Below are positions 53,021-61,373 of a stretch of DNA of 64,000 nucleotides, in pieces; position 1 is the first letter of the stretch; the number at the start of each line of letters is the position of its first letter. Made by a program: the position numbers and the translations under genes. The DNA is taken from the NCBI GenBank assembly GCA_963737145.1, contig CAVTRO010000007.1:62001-126000 (forward strand), given 5' to 3'. The notes below the pieces were generated by a model, which searched no databases, had not been told where the DNA came from, and saw only the letters and a list, made by a program, of their open reading frames with translations. Origin of the DNA: AP-15 sp963737145 (GTDB taxonomy: Bacteria > Pseudomonadota > Alphaproteobacteria > ATCC43930 > CGMCC-115725).

Positions 53021-54507
53021 CGGCGGCCCCTTTGATCATGGACTGCGACCCAACATAGGTGGGGATTCCCGACATGATGCCCTGGAAGTCTGTCAGAGGC
53101 TCGCCGACTTGCACCCCTTGGGTTGTCAATCGAAGCTCGCGGATGCTTTCCTCGTGCCTGCCGACGCGCTTTTTCAGAACGGAGATCGCTTTGCGAACCG
53201 TCCCTTGCGCCTCGAAAAACCGCAGCAGCAGTACGGCGTCGCTGAGGTAGCTGAGGTCGATCGGTGATTTCACAACCCCCACCATGCCATGCTGCGCCAT
53301 GACCATGATCGTCAGCACCCCCTGATGGTTCAGATAGGAGAGCAGTTGGTGTATCTCGAGCGCCAGAAATCGTTCCTGCGGCATCGCCTGCAGATAGCCG
53401 TTAAGACTATCAATGACGACGACGGTGGCGTTCCGCTGGGTAACGCCTCGGCAGACGAGCGCGGTAAATTCGCCCGGAGACATCTCTGCCGGATTGATTT
53501 GATGCAGCACGATGTCGCCGGATGTTAGCAGCGGGTCGAGCTCCATTCCGAGCCCGCGTGCCCGCTCGATAATGCTCTCGGTGCCCTCGTCAAACGCGTA
53601 AAGGGCGGCGCCCTTGCCCTGTTGTGCCGAATTGTACGCGATGCTCAGCGCCACCGAGGACTTCCCGGATCCGGCCGGACCGACGAGCAGTGCGCTGGTG
53701 CCGCGGCGCAGGCCGCCGCCGAGCAGCGCATCAAGCTGCTCCGAGCCGCTGTGAACGATATCTTTCGGGAGGGTTCCCGAATGCTGGGACAGCCTTAGGC
53801 GCGGAAAGACCTCCAACCCGCCCGTTCGGATCGCGTAGTCATGATAGCCTCCCCTGTACTTTACCCCGCGCATCTTTGTCACCCGCAGCCGCCGCCGCTC
53901 TGCGCCATAGTTAAGCCCCAGCTCCTCCAAAGTGAGGACGCCGTGGACGATGCTGTGGAGCCGCAAATCATGGCCGTTGGACGCCATGTCATCGAGTACC
54001 AGAACCGTTGCATGCCGCCGTGCCAGAAACTGCTTCAACGCGAAAATCTGCCGCCGATAGCGCAATGGGTTCTGCGCCAGCAGCCGCATCTCGGAGAGCG
54101 AGTTCGAGCACGATACGCGCCGGGTCAATGCGTTCGATCTGATTGCATAACAGCCGCATCGTCTCGCCGAGTTCGACCTCGGAGGGGCGGAACATGGTTT
54201 GCCGATTGCCATCGTTGTTCTCGGCATCGGGCGGCACCAGTTCGCACAGCTCGACGCCTTGCAGCGACCAGCCGTGGGCGGCGGCGACAGCGTGCAATTC
54301 GTCGCGGGTCTCGGACATGCTGAGATAAAGGACCTTTTCGTCCTGGTCGCGGCCGGCCAGAACGAAGTGCATGCCCAATGTCGTTTTGCCGGTGCCCGGC
54401 TTGCCTTCGATGAGGTGAAGACGGCCCAAAACAAAGCCGCCGCCCAGGATTTCGTCCAGACTGTCCAGCCCGGAGGACGCTTTGTCGCTCCCGCTCAAAG
54501 TTCTCAC
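53004..54507 (-). CDS. KaiC-like tandem ATPase, one frame disruption
   Basis: A protein of about 500 residues with two RecA/KaiC domains. Domain 1 has P-loop EGKPGTGKTTLGMHFV and SETRDEL at the catalytic-Glu position. Domain 2 has VGPAGSGKSSVALSI, DEGTESIIERARGLG and VVVIDSLNGYLQAMP. An extra A near 54100 splits the frame (VLELAL for VLDSLSEMRLLAQNP); 1,504 minus 1 is 501 codons. At the cyanobacterial KaiC phosphosite the sequence reads LSYLSDAVLLL, so Ser is kept and Thr becomes Tyr by my alignment. GTG at 54507 is the likely start. Confidence 0.88.
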
Positions 54508-54747
54508 TCCCGTAATTCGGCCCGGGGCAAAGCAGGCACGCCGATGCGCCCGCCGGCTCTAGATTCTGGGTTCTGTCGCATCAAGAGAACAGTCTTCCCG
54601 GGGTTTTGTTCACCGAAGCGCAAACATCCGGCTCGAGGGTCCGTGATACCACTCGGCATTCTTGTCAGATTTCTTGGAACGCGTAACCTCTCCACTTCGC
54701 CGCGTACGGATACTGCACCGGCTTGCTTCCAGACGAGAGAGGCTCCA

Positions 54748-55554
54748 ATGACCGACGCTTATGCGCGCTACACGCGGCTCAAATTCGACCGTCCGCATCC
54801 CAAGGTTCTCCGCATCACAATGGAGAACGGCCGGATGAATACCACCGATGCGGCACTGCATGCAGAGCTCGGCGACATCTGGCGCGACGTCGACCGGGAT
54901 GCGAGCGTCCATGCGGTGATCCTGACCGGCGCCGGCAAGGTATTCTCGGCCGGCGGGGATTTCGCGATCATCCAGGAGAACATCGACGATTTCGCCTCGC
55001 GTGCCCGGCAATGGAGGGAAGCGCGCGACATCGTCTACAATGTGATCAACTGCAGTAAGCCGGTGGTCAGCGCGATGCGCGGGGTCGCGGTTGGCGCCGG
55101 CCTCGTCTGCGGCCTGCTCGCCGACATATCCATTGCGACGAAGGATTGCCGCATCATCGATGGGCATACGCGGCTGGGAGTCGCAGCGGGCGACCATGCC
55201 GCCATCGTGTGGCCGCTGCTCTGTGGCCTCGCCAAGGCCAAATACTATCTGCTGCTGTGCGACCAGGTGCTCGGCGAAGAAGCCGAGCGTATCGGGCTCA
55301 TTTCGCTTGCCGTGGAGGATGCCGAACTCGACGCAAAGGCAGTCGAGATCGCGACCCGCCTCGCCGAGGGCGCACAGAGCGCGATCCGCTGGACCAAATA
55401 TGCATTGAACAACTGGTTGCGCGCGATGGGGCCGAGTTTCGATACGTCGCTGGCGCTCGAATTTCTCGGGTTCACCGGGCCAGAGGTGAAGGAGGGCCTT
55501 GCCTCACACCGTGAGAAGCGGCAGCCGGTGTTTCCGCCGGACGCGCCGCTCTAA
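54748..55554 (+). CDS. Enoyl-CoA hydratase/isomerase (crotonase) family protein
   Basis: A 268-residue crotonase. The oxyanion-hole segments FSAGGDFAIIQ and MRGVAVGAGLVCGLLADI are clear, and the C-terminal helices (FDTSLALEFLGFTGPEVKEG) are typical. In the region of the two hydratase Glu residues the sequence is HTRLGVAAGDHAAIVWPLL, lacking an obvious Glu pair, so a simple hydratase reaction is uncertain. It acts on a CoA thioester of unknown structure. ATG at 54748 follows AGAGAGGCTCC. Confidence 0.85.
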   Translation: MTDAYARYTRLKFDRPHPKVLRITMENGRMNTTDAALHAELGDIWRDVDRDASVHAVILTGAGKVFSAGGDFAIIQENIDDFASRARQWREARDIVYNVINCSKPVVSAMRGVAVGAGLVCGLLADISIATKDCRIIDGHTRLGVAAGDHAAIVWPLLCGLAKAKYYLLLCDQVLGEEAERIGLISLAVEDAELDAKAVEIATRLAEGAQSAIRWTKYALNNWLRAMGPSFDTSLALEFLGFTGPEVKEGLASHREKRQPVFPPDAPL

Positions 55555-55567
55555 GTAGCCGCTGCAG

Positions 55568-55792
55568 TTATGGAAACAATTGTTCGCCGGTTTCCGCATC
55601 CTCGACGAAGATCGCGCTGACCGGACAGTTCTCGGCTGCCTCGAGGATGTTTTCGACCGTATCCGCTGCCGGGTCGACGGCTTCCGACTGGCGGTTGCCA
55701 TTGAGGCGAAACACCTTTGGGGCGATCGTCTCGCACATGGCATTCCCGACGCATACGTCGTGGTCTACCCGGACGCGCAATTTGCGGGCCAC
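55568..55792 (-). CDS. Ferredoxin of the 3Fe-4S type, P450-associated
   Basis: A 74-residue ferredoxin. The cluster ligands are spaced DVCVGNAMCETIAP with a third Cys in AENCPVSAI; the middle ligand of a full CxxCxxC is replaced, as in 3Fe-4S ferredoxins that feed bacterial cytochromes P450. It follows the P450 gene by 10 bases, so the pair is an electron-transfer unit in origin. Confidence 0.9.
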   Translation of the reverse strand: MARKLRVRVDHDVCVGNAMCETIAPKVFRLNGNRQSEAVDPAADTVENILEAAENCPVSAIFVEDAETGEQLFP

Positions 55793-55802
55793 CGGCCGCT
55801 CC

Positions 55803-56410
55803 CTATTGCCAGGTGACCGGCAGCGACTTCAGCGAGCGGAATGTAATGCTGGGCTGATAGTCCAGTTGCTCGGTCGCCACTTGCAAGTCGGGGAAGCGCT
55901 CTGCCAGAGCCGTGAAGACTTCCTGGCCTTCAACGCGCGCCAGGGTCGCCCCGAGGCAATGGTGAACCCCATTTCCGAAGGCCACGTGCGGGTTCGGCTG
56001 CCGGGTGATATCGAATTTGCCGGGGTCGGCGAACACGTTGGGGTCGCGATTGGCGGAAGAGATGAACCAGCGGATGCGGTCGTTCTTTTCCATCACCTTG
56101 CCGCGCATCGCTCGGGCCGGTCGTGCTGGATGAACTGGTCGGCCTGGTAATTCCTGACATATTCGTAGAGGCCGAGATCGAACTCGTCGATCGCCGGATA
56201 GGCCGGCTTGGGGTCGTTCCTAAAGACGGCGGACGAGAACAGCTCGTTATGCCGGGTCATCCAAGTTACGTCGTCATGCCGTGTGACGACCCATAACGCG
56301 TAGGCATCGTTCCAGTGAACCGGATCCTCGTCGCGCAGCCGGCCATAATAGGCATAGGGATCGGCGATGACGTCCGGGGTGAACATGTCTTCTTGAATTG
56401 CAGTGCCCAT
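55803..56410 (-). pseudogene. Cytochrome P450, internally deleted
   Basis: The N-terminal part from ATG at 56410 (MGTAIQEDMFTPDVIADPYA … NYQADQFIQHDRPE) is intact through the segment before the B' region. It then joins in another frame near 56105 directly to the C-terminal part RGKVMEKNDRIRWFISSANR, DPNVFADPGKFDITRQPN and the heme loop FGNGVHHCLGATLAR. About 200 residues with helices C to K (including the I-helix oxygen site) are missing: about 202 codons against roughly 400. The heme Cys remains, but the protein cannot fold as a P450. This is either a real deletion or an assembly collapse. Confidence 0.85.
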
Positions 56411-56447
56411 AACCTCCCTCCTTGAAATACTTGCCATCGCGGAGTTT

Positions 56448-56555
56448 CTCGTCATTCCCGCGAAAGCGGGAATCCAGGTTCCCAATTGCCGGCGCTGGCC
56501 CCCTGTTCAAGCCAGGGGCAGACCCTGGGCCCCCGCTTTCGCGGGGGCGACGAGG
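56448..56555. repeat. REP-like palindromic element, complete copy
   Basis: CGTCATTCCCGCGAAAGCGG plus GAATCCAGG, and an inverted arm CCCTGGGCCCCCGCTTTCGC ending GGGGGCGACGAGG, about 105 bases in all. It is the clearest copy of the family also seen at about 8066 and 33899. It lies between the P450 and amidohydrolase genes. Confidence 0.7.
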
Positions 56556-56569
56556 ACAAATTGTTCTTT

Positions 56570-57694
56570 TTAATTCAGCCCGTACAACCCCATGGCGCCG
56601 CCGGCCATGACCTGGTGCTTGGTCTCCGCCGACAGCCCTTCCATACGGTCCATAATCATTTTCGGGGCGCCGGGGAAGAAGCCGTCGGGGTGCGGGTAGT
56701 CGGTCGCCCACAGGATCTTGTGCGGCCCGATATAATCGGCCAGCGCTTTGATGCTGCCCTCAACCGGCTCGAACGAGATCCAGCAATTGCGCTGGAAGAG
56801 CTCGCTCGGCCGCGTCGTCAGGCCGGAATCGTTGAAGCCCTGGTCGTCGAAATGGCGGTCCATCCGGTCGAGCCACGGCGCGATCCAGCCGCCGCCCAAT
56901 TCGAGAAAGGCGATGCGGATTTTCGGATGACGCTCGCACACCCCGCCCCAAATGACGCTCATGCAGGCCAGCATCATCTCCATCGTATGCGAAATGATGT
57001 GGCGCGCGCCGCGTCCCTCGAAGCGATCGACGCCGACCGTCGGCATGCCGCTCGAGGCGCCTTCGTGGAAGCCGATCGAGAAATCGAGATCCTCCGCCGC
57101 CGCCCAAAACGGCTCGTAATCGGGGTGGTGGATCATCTTGTTGTTGTAAGGATTGGGCCGGATGAAGCCACCGCGGAATCCGAGCTCCTTCTTGGCAAAG
57201 CGCATCTCGGCGATCGCCAGGTCGACCGATTGCAGCGGCAGCATCGCCACGCCGAACAAGCGGTCGGGATAGGGCTTGCAGTAGTCGGCGAGCCAGCGGT
57301 TATAGGCGCGGCAGGTCGCGGCGGCGAGCGGCGGGTCTTGGATCGCGCCGGAGAACAGACCGAGGCTCGGATAGAGAAAGGCGGCGTCGATCCCGTCGGC
57401 ATCCATATCGGGGATCCGCTTGTGCGGATCGAACCCGCCCGGTTTGCCGTCCTTGTACGCCATCGTGTCGCCCTCGACGACGCCCTGCCGCGCGCCGACC
57501 GCGCCGATCCGGCCGATCCCGAGCCGGCCGTCGCCGACCGCGTTCTCCTCCATGATGAGCCGCTCCTTGCCGTTCTCGCCCTTGACGATCCGCGGCGCCC
57601 GGTCGCGGAAGGCCGGATCGATGTATTTGTCCCACAGATCGAGCGGCTCGAGGATGTGACCGTCGGCATCGATGACGTTGTAAACGCGACCCAT
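56570..57694 (-). CDS. Amidohydrolase-superfamily protein (amidohydrolase 2, decarboxylase-like)
   Basis: A 374-residue TIM-barrel metal hydrolase. The first metal motif is VIDADGHILEPLDLWD. Family positions follow in FSIGFHEGASSG, RHIISHTMEMM, and the C-terminal ILWATDYPHPDGFFPGAP with the catalytic Asp. This group includes hydrolases and non-oxidative decarboxylases of aromatic or tetraketide acids. The frame is intact, and GGAGCTGGGG precedes the ATG. The substrate is unknown; neighbours suggest catabolism. Confidence 0.88.
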   Translation of the reverse strand: MGRVYNVIDADGHILEPLDLWDKYIDPAFRDRAPRIVKGENGKERLIMEENAVGDGRLGIGRIGAVGARQGVVEGDTMAYKDGKPGGFDPHKRIPDMDADGIDAAFLYPSLGLFSGAIQDPPLAAATCRAYNRWLADYCKPYPDRLFGVAMLPLQSVDLAIAEMRFAKKELGFRGGFIRPNPYNNKMIHHPDYEPFWAAAEDLDFSIGFHEGASSGMPTVGVDRFEGRGARHIISHTMEMMLACMSVIWGGVCERHPKIRIAFLELGGGWIAPWLDRMDRHFDDQGFNDSGLTTRPSELFQRNCWISFEPVEGSIKALADYIGPHKILWATDYPHPDGFFPGAPKMIMDRMEGLSAETKHQVMAGGAMGLYGLN

Positions 57695-57872
57695 AACCCC
57701 AGCTCCTTTTCGCGTTGCCTTATAAAGCCCGTAACCAAACGCGCGTTTGGTTTGCTGCGACGCTATGCCCCGCAGCCCCGGCTGTCAACAATTTGCTCCC
57801 TCGCGGATTTCCCGAAAAATTGCGAGGATCGCCGGTTGATGCCACGGCCCGGACTGTGACATTAACGCGAAC

Positions 57873-58728
57873 ATGCTCGCTGCTGACTTTATCTCCACAT
57901 GGCGCTCGGTCGATCTGACCGAGCGCGCCGCTGCACAGTCGCACTTCTGCGAGCTGTGCACTCTGCTCGGCGAAAAGACACCGATCGAAGCCGACCGGAC
58001 AGGCGAGTGGAACGCCGCCAGTCAGTTTTGCTCGTTATCGGAGCAGTACACCCGGCCAAAACAAGTCTTGGTGGGAGCCGCGCCGTCCACGTCCTCGAAT
58101 GCGCAAAAAATTCAACTATTCGATAGATATATCGTCACTCCGGAGACTGCCCAATATCGACTCTTCTGTTGGCTTAGCTACCTGATCCTACCCGATAAGA
58201 ATCTGATCGTGATTGCGCGGAGCGACGACACAACGTTTGGAGTTCTTCATAGCTGCTTCCATGAGCAATGGGCGCTCAGGCTCGGAACGAGCCTGGAAGA
58301 CGGACGGCGCTACACTTCCACAAGCACTTTCGCAAGTTTTCCCTTTCCCGAGGAGCTGACGCCGAACCGGCCGGCGGCCGAATATGCCGATGATCCGCAC
58401 GCCATTGTGATCGCCGAGGTGGCGCGGCGGCTCAATGAGTTGCGCGAAGCTTGGCTGAACCCGTCCGATCTCGTCGAGCGTGTGGCGGAGGTGGTGCCGG
58501 GGTTTTCCCGACCGCATTGTCCCGGTCAGCCCGAAGGCAGCAGCGATCCTGAAGAAGCGCACCTCGACCAATCTCTATAACGAGCGGCCGACCTGGCTCG
58601 ACAACGTGCATCGCGAGCTCGACATCGCGGTCGCCGCCGCCAATGGCTGGCCCGCTGACATCAGCGAGGAGGACGCACTGGCGCGGCTGCTCGACTTCAA
58701 CCGCGAGCGCGCCGCCACCGGGCGGTAG
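57873..58728 (+). pseudogene. Remnant of an MmeI-like (type IIL/IIG) DNA methyltransferase
   Basis: The first 50 residues (MLAADFISTWRSVDLTERAA, HFCELCTLLGEKTPIEAD) match the start of large DNA adenine methylase/restriction proteins. After about residue 55 the frame jumps to the far C-terminus: FDRYIVTPETAQYRLFCWLS, FGVLHSCFHEQWALRLGTSL and FPFPEELTPNRPAAEYADDP. A frame change near 58500 gives KKRTSTNLYNERPTWLDNVH and AAANGWPADISEEDALARLL at the end. Several hundred central residues, including the SAM and NPPY motifs, are gone. Confidence 0.75.
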
Positions 58729-58856
58729 CCAGGGCTGAGCGGAGGATCGACGGCAGATGACGCCGTGGCCCAGGCTGCTAACTCGGCTGCGCTTCACGTC
58801 GCAGAAAATCGAGTGCTTGACCAGACTGGCCTCTGCGGGCTGGTCTGTCTTGAAAT

Positions 58857-58875
58857 TATAGTTCCATGTACTATA
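58857..58875 (+). promoter_or_regulatory. Palindromic operator/promoter of the HigA-like gene
   Basis: TATAGT (58857..58862) and ACTATA (58870..58875) form an exact inverted repeat with a 7-base spacer. TTGAAA (58850..58855) and TATAGT (58872..58877) make a sigma-70-like pair with 16 bases between. A palindrome over the -10 is where a HigA-type antitoxin would autorepress. Confidence 0.6.
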
Positions 58876-58907
58876 GTTTGTAGCTCGGGACATGGCGTGC
58901 GAAATCT

Positions 58908-58973
58908 ATGCAGGCGCTCGAAGCCGGGATTTTGCAGGAGGTGACCGATGACGAAGGAGAAAACGCAACTTAG
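58908..58973 (+). pseudogene. C-terminal remnant of a HigB/RelE-like toxin
   Basis: The short frame MQALEAGILQEVTDDEGENA-T overlaps the antitoxin start by 26 bases. It resembles the last residues of RelE-superfamily toxins encoded before HigA-like antitoxins in Proteobacteria (typically …ALxxGxLxEVxxDE). The catalytic body of the toxin is absent between the operator and this tail, so the toxin is deleted. Confidence 0.5.
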
Positions 58974-59286
58974 CCGGCTCACAAAGGCGCTGCTTGAAAC
59001 GGCTGACGAGATGCGTCGTGTCGGCGTGATGGACGCCACGACCCACGCCAAGATCACGCTACGCCACCTCGGGGACAAGGCGGATGTCATGGCCGAGCCG
59101 ATGACCGGCGACGAGATACGCAAGCTGCGCGAGCAGGCGCATCTAAGCCAAGCGGTTTTTGCCCGCTACCTCAACCTCACAGTAGGTTACGTGTCGCAAT
59201 TGGAGCGGGGCGCGAAGCGGCCGAGCGGTCCGGCGCTCGTGCTCCTTAACGTCATCCGCCGCAAGGGCATCGAGGCGATCTTGTGA
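58948..59286 (+). CDS. HigA-like XRE-family antitoxin (orphan)
   Basis: A 112-residue DNA-binding protein. The helix-turn-helix is GDEIRKLREQAHLSQAVFAR followed by YLNLTVGYVSQLERGAKRPS (about residues 53-95). The N-terminal arm (AKITLRHLGDKADVMAEPMT) is typical of HigA-type antitoxins. A strong GGAGGTGACCG precedes the ATG. Only the tail of its toxin remains upstream, so it now probably acts as a lone autoregulator. Confidence 0.8.
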   Translation: MTKEKTQLSRLTKALLETADEMRRVGVMDATTHAKITLRHLGDKADVMAEPMTGDEIRKLREQAHLSQAVFARYLNLTVGYVSQLERGAKRPSGPALVLLNVIRRKGIEAIL

Positions 59287-59321
59287 GAGATACTTTGCGG
59301 TATTTCGCCGAAGCGGGCGGG

Positions 59322-59927
59322 TCAGCGCGCCGGCTTCGCGCGGCTGCGTCGCGGCGCGCCGGGAGCGGCGAGACCGGCGAGCGCCAATGAGGTGAATTGC
59401 TCGGCCACCTCCTGCACGCTGAGGCGGCCCTGCGGGTCGTACCATTTGTAGAGCCAGTTGAGCATCCCCAAGAGGCCGTAGGAGGCGACCTGAATATCGA
59501 GGTCGGCGCGGAACTCGCCGGTCTCGACGCCTTCTCGAAGGATCTGCTGCCAGCAGCGCTCGTATTCTTTCGGCGAAAACCCGATCATTTCGCGAAATCG
59601 GCGCTTTACCAACTCGCGCTCGCGCAGGTAGACGAAGAGGTGCGGATAGTGGCGGTCGAAGGCTTCGAGATGGGCCGAGATCGCCCGCCGCAGCTTTTCC
59701 GTGGCGGTTCCTTCGGCGGCGGCGATCTCGCTGATCGTGCGGTACATTTGCGCGATCGGCTCCTTGACGACCAGGTAGAGCAAGTCCTCCTTGCTGTCGA
59801 AATGGTGGTAGAGGCTGCCCTTCAAAATCCCGACCTCGTCGGCGATGTCGCGGACCGTCGCGGCATGGTAGCCCTTGGTCCGGAACACCTTCGCCGCCGC
59901 CGAAACGATGTCGTCTAGCGTGGCCAT
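59322..59927 (-). CDS. TetR-family transcriptional regulator
   Basis: A 201-residue repressor-type protein. The N-terminal helix-turn-helix reads TLDDIVSAAAKVFRTKGYHA, TVRDIADEVGILKGSLYHHF and DSKEDLLYLVV. The C-terminal ligand/dimer domain is all helical and ends in a basic tail. This subgroup often controls fatty-acid or aromatic-acid CoA catabolism; the targets here are unknown. It converges on the HigA-like gene. Confidence 0.9.
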   Translation of the reverse strand: MATLDDIVSAAAKVFRTKGYHAATVRDIADEVGILKGSLYHHFDSKEDLLYLVVKEPIAQMYRTISEIAAAEGTATEKLRRAISAHLEAFDRHYPHLFVYLRERELVKRRFREMIGFSPKEYERCWQQILREGVETGEFRADLDIQVASYGLLGMLNWLYKWYDPQGRLSVQEVAEQFTSLALAGLAAPGAPRRSRAKPAR

Positions 59928-60083
59928 CCTTCAATTGTCTCCCGATCAGCCGGCTTGGGCTTGCATGTGTTGCAGGTGGCTCGAAGCCCCTGCCCATGCA
60001 AGCCCATCGTGATAGCGCGCAACGATTTCGCGAAGCCTCCGCCGTCACGTTGTTTTAACTTTTACTGACCCCGAACCGTAACA

Positions 60084-60350
60084 CTCGCCGATTATAAACA
60101 GATCAACGCACCGCGCGGCGCGCTCGGCGTCCTCACTTTGCCCGCGATCTCGACCAGCGCGCTCAAGGGCGATGACGCGACGTACACGTCGCTGGAAGCG
60201 CGGATCAAAGACATCACAAGCCGACGCAACGATATTGCGGGGCAAATGATCAAGATGCTCGAAGACGCCGCCTTCAACGACCGACCCATCAACGCGTGGG
60301 CGGCGGTACGCCTGATCGAACAAGCATACGAGCTCCTCGAACTCGGTGCA
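60084..60350 (+). pseudogene. C-terminal remnant, probably of an alkaline-phosphatase-family protein
   Basis: The frame LADYKQINAPRGALGVLTLP, AISTSALKGDDATYTSLEAR and QMIKMLEDAAFNDRPINAWA resembles the helical C-terminus found on some alphaproteobacterial alkaline-phosphatase-superfamily proteins. There is no upstream catalytic domain and no good start codon (only TTG at 60138). Family assignment is from memory of the tail and is tentative. Confidence 0.4.
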
Positions 60351-60468
60351 CTGATTTCCGCTTGCTTCGAAGCCGGTCGGTGCGCGAGGCTGGGGAGCTG
60401 TGTTGATCGGCTCACCTCAGAAACCTCTCGAGCCTCGCCGAGGCTCGGTCAAATCTCAAGGAGGAGAC

Positions 60469-60681
60469 GTGACTAGACCCCGCGCTGCCGACGACTTTGC
60501 CACGATCCGTGCGCGTATGGAGGAGCTCCGGCGTGAGCGCGCACCAGCCCCCCAGAAAGATGGCGACGCCGCCGGTGCCGGCGGCCGCGGCCTCTTGAAA
60601 GCGAGCGAAAGCCGACAGCGGCTCGAAAACGAACGCTGGTCGACCGGTGCATCGAGTCGGCGTTACAGTTCCGGACGTTAA
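60469..60681 (+). CDS. Small conserved protein, unknown function
   Basis: A 70-residue protein starting at GTG behind an ideal AAGGAGGAGAC. The N-terminal part MTRPRAADDFATIRARMEEL, RRERA is a recurring sequence in small alphaproteobacterial proteins with a short amphipathic helix; the rest is low complexity and basic. No function can be offered. Confidence 0.5.
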   Translation: MTRPRAADDFATIRARMEELRRERAPAPQKDGDAAGAGGRGLLKASESRQRLENERWSTGASSRRYSSGR

Positions 60682-60706
60682 GCCGCAGGCCCGGCGGCGG
60701 GGCTGA

Positions 60707-61372
60707 CTGGTTCTGTGGGCCGTCCCGGAAGCGGGAGCGCTCGGGCATATCATTGCGCTCTCGCTAGCGGTTAGCGTTTCCGCGACCGCGTTGGCGACGC
60801 TGTTCGGGACACCGTTGGGAGCGGTCCTCGCCATCTACAGCTTTCCGGGCCGGCAAATCCTCGTCGTGACGTTCAACGCGCTGCTGGGGCTCCCCCCGGT
60901 TGTCGTCGGTGTTGCGATGTACCTTCTGCTCTCGCGCTCGGGTCCGCTCGGCGCATTGAGCATCCTGTTCACACCGGGCGCCATGGTGTGCGCGCAAGCC
61001 ATATTGGCGCTACCGATCGTGACCGCGCTCGTGCACAGCGCGTTGGCCGATTTGTGGGCGGAATACGGCGGCGCGCTCCAGGTCGATGGTGCGACGCGGC
61101 TGCGCGCCATCCCGCATCTGCTGGCGATGGCACGGCGCCGGCTGGTCACCGCGGTACTCGCCGGCTTTGGCCGCACGATCTCCGAGGTCGGAGCCATTCT
61201 GATCGTCGGCGGAAACATCGCCGGCTACACGCGAACGATGACGACGGCGATCGTTCTCGAAACCAGCAAGGGTAATCTCTCGATGGCCCTCGGCCTCGGC
61301 TTTGTGCTGATCGGCATCAGCGTCGCGGTCAGCGCCACGATCTTCGCGCTCGGGCCGGCCGAGGAGCAATGA
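60707..61372 (+). CDS. tupB: Tungstate ABC transporter permease TupB, 5' end unclear
   Basis: A membrane protein with MetI-type permease features: LSLAVSVSATALATLFGTPL, GAVLAIYSFPGRQILVVTFN, LLGLPPVVVGVAMYLLLSRS. The EAA-like loop GATRLRAIPHLLAMARRRLV is followed by GFGRTISEVGAILIVGGNIA. The frame is open from 60707, but no ATG or GTG appears; the first in-frame start is TTG at 60791, which would cut the first helix. A lost base or unusual start is likely. tupA follows after one base. Confidence 0.8.
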   Translation: MVLWAVPEAGALGHIIALSLAVSVSATALATLFGTPLGAVLAIYSFPGRQILVVTFNALLGLPPVVVGVAMYLLLSRSGPLGALSILFTPGAMVCAQAILALPIVTALVHSALADLWAEYGGALQVDGATRLRAIPHLLAMARRRLVTAVLAGFGRTISEVGAILIVGGNIAGYTRTMTTAIVLETSKGNLSMALGLGFVLIGISVAVSATIFALGPAEEQ

Positions 61373-61373
61373 G

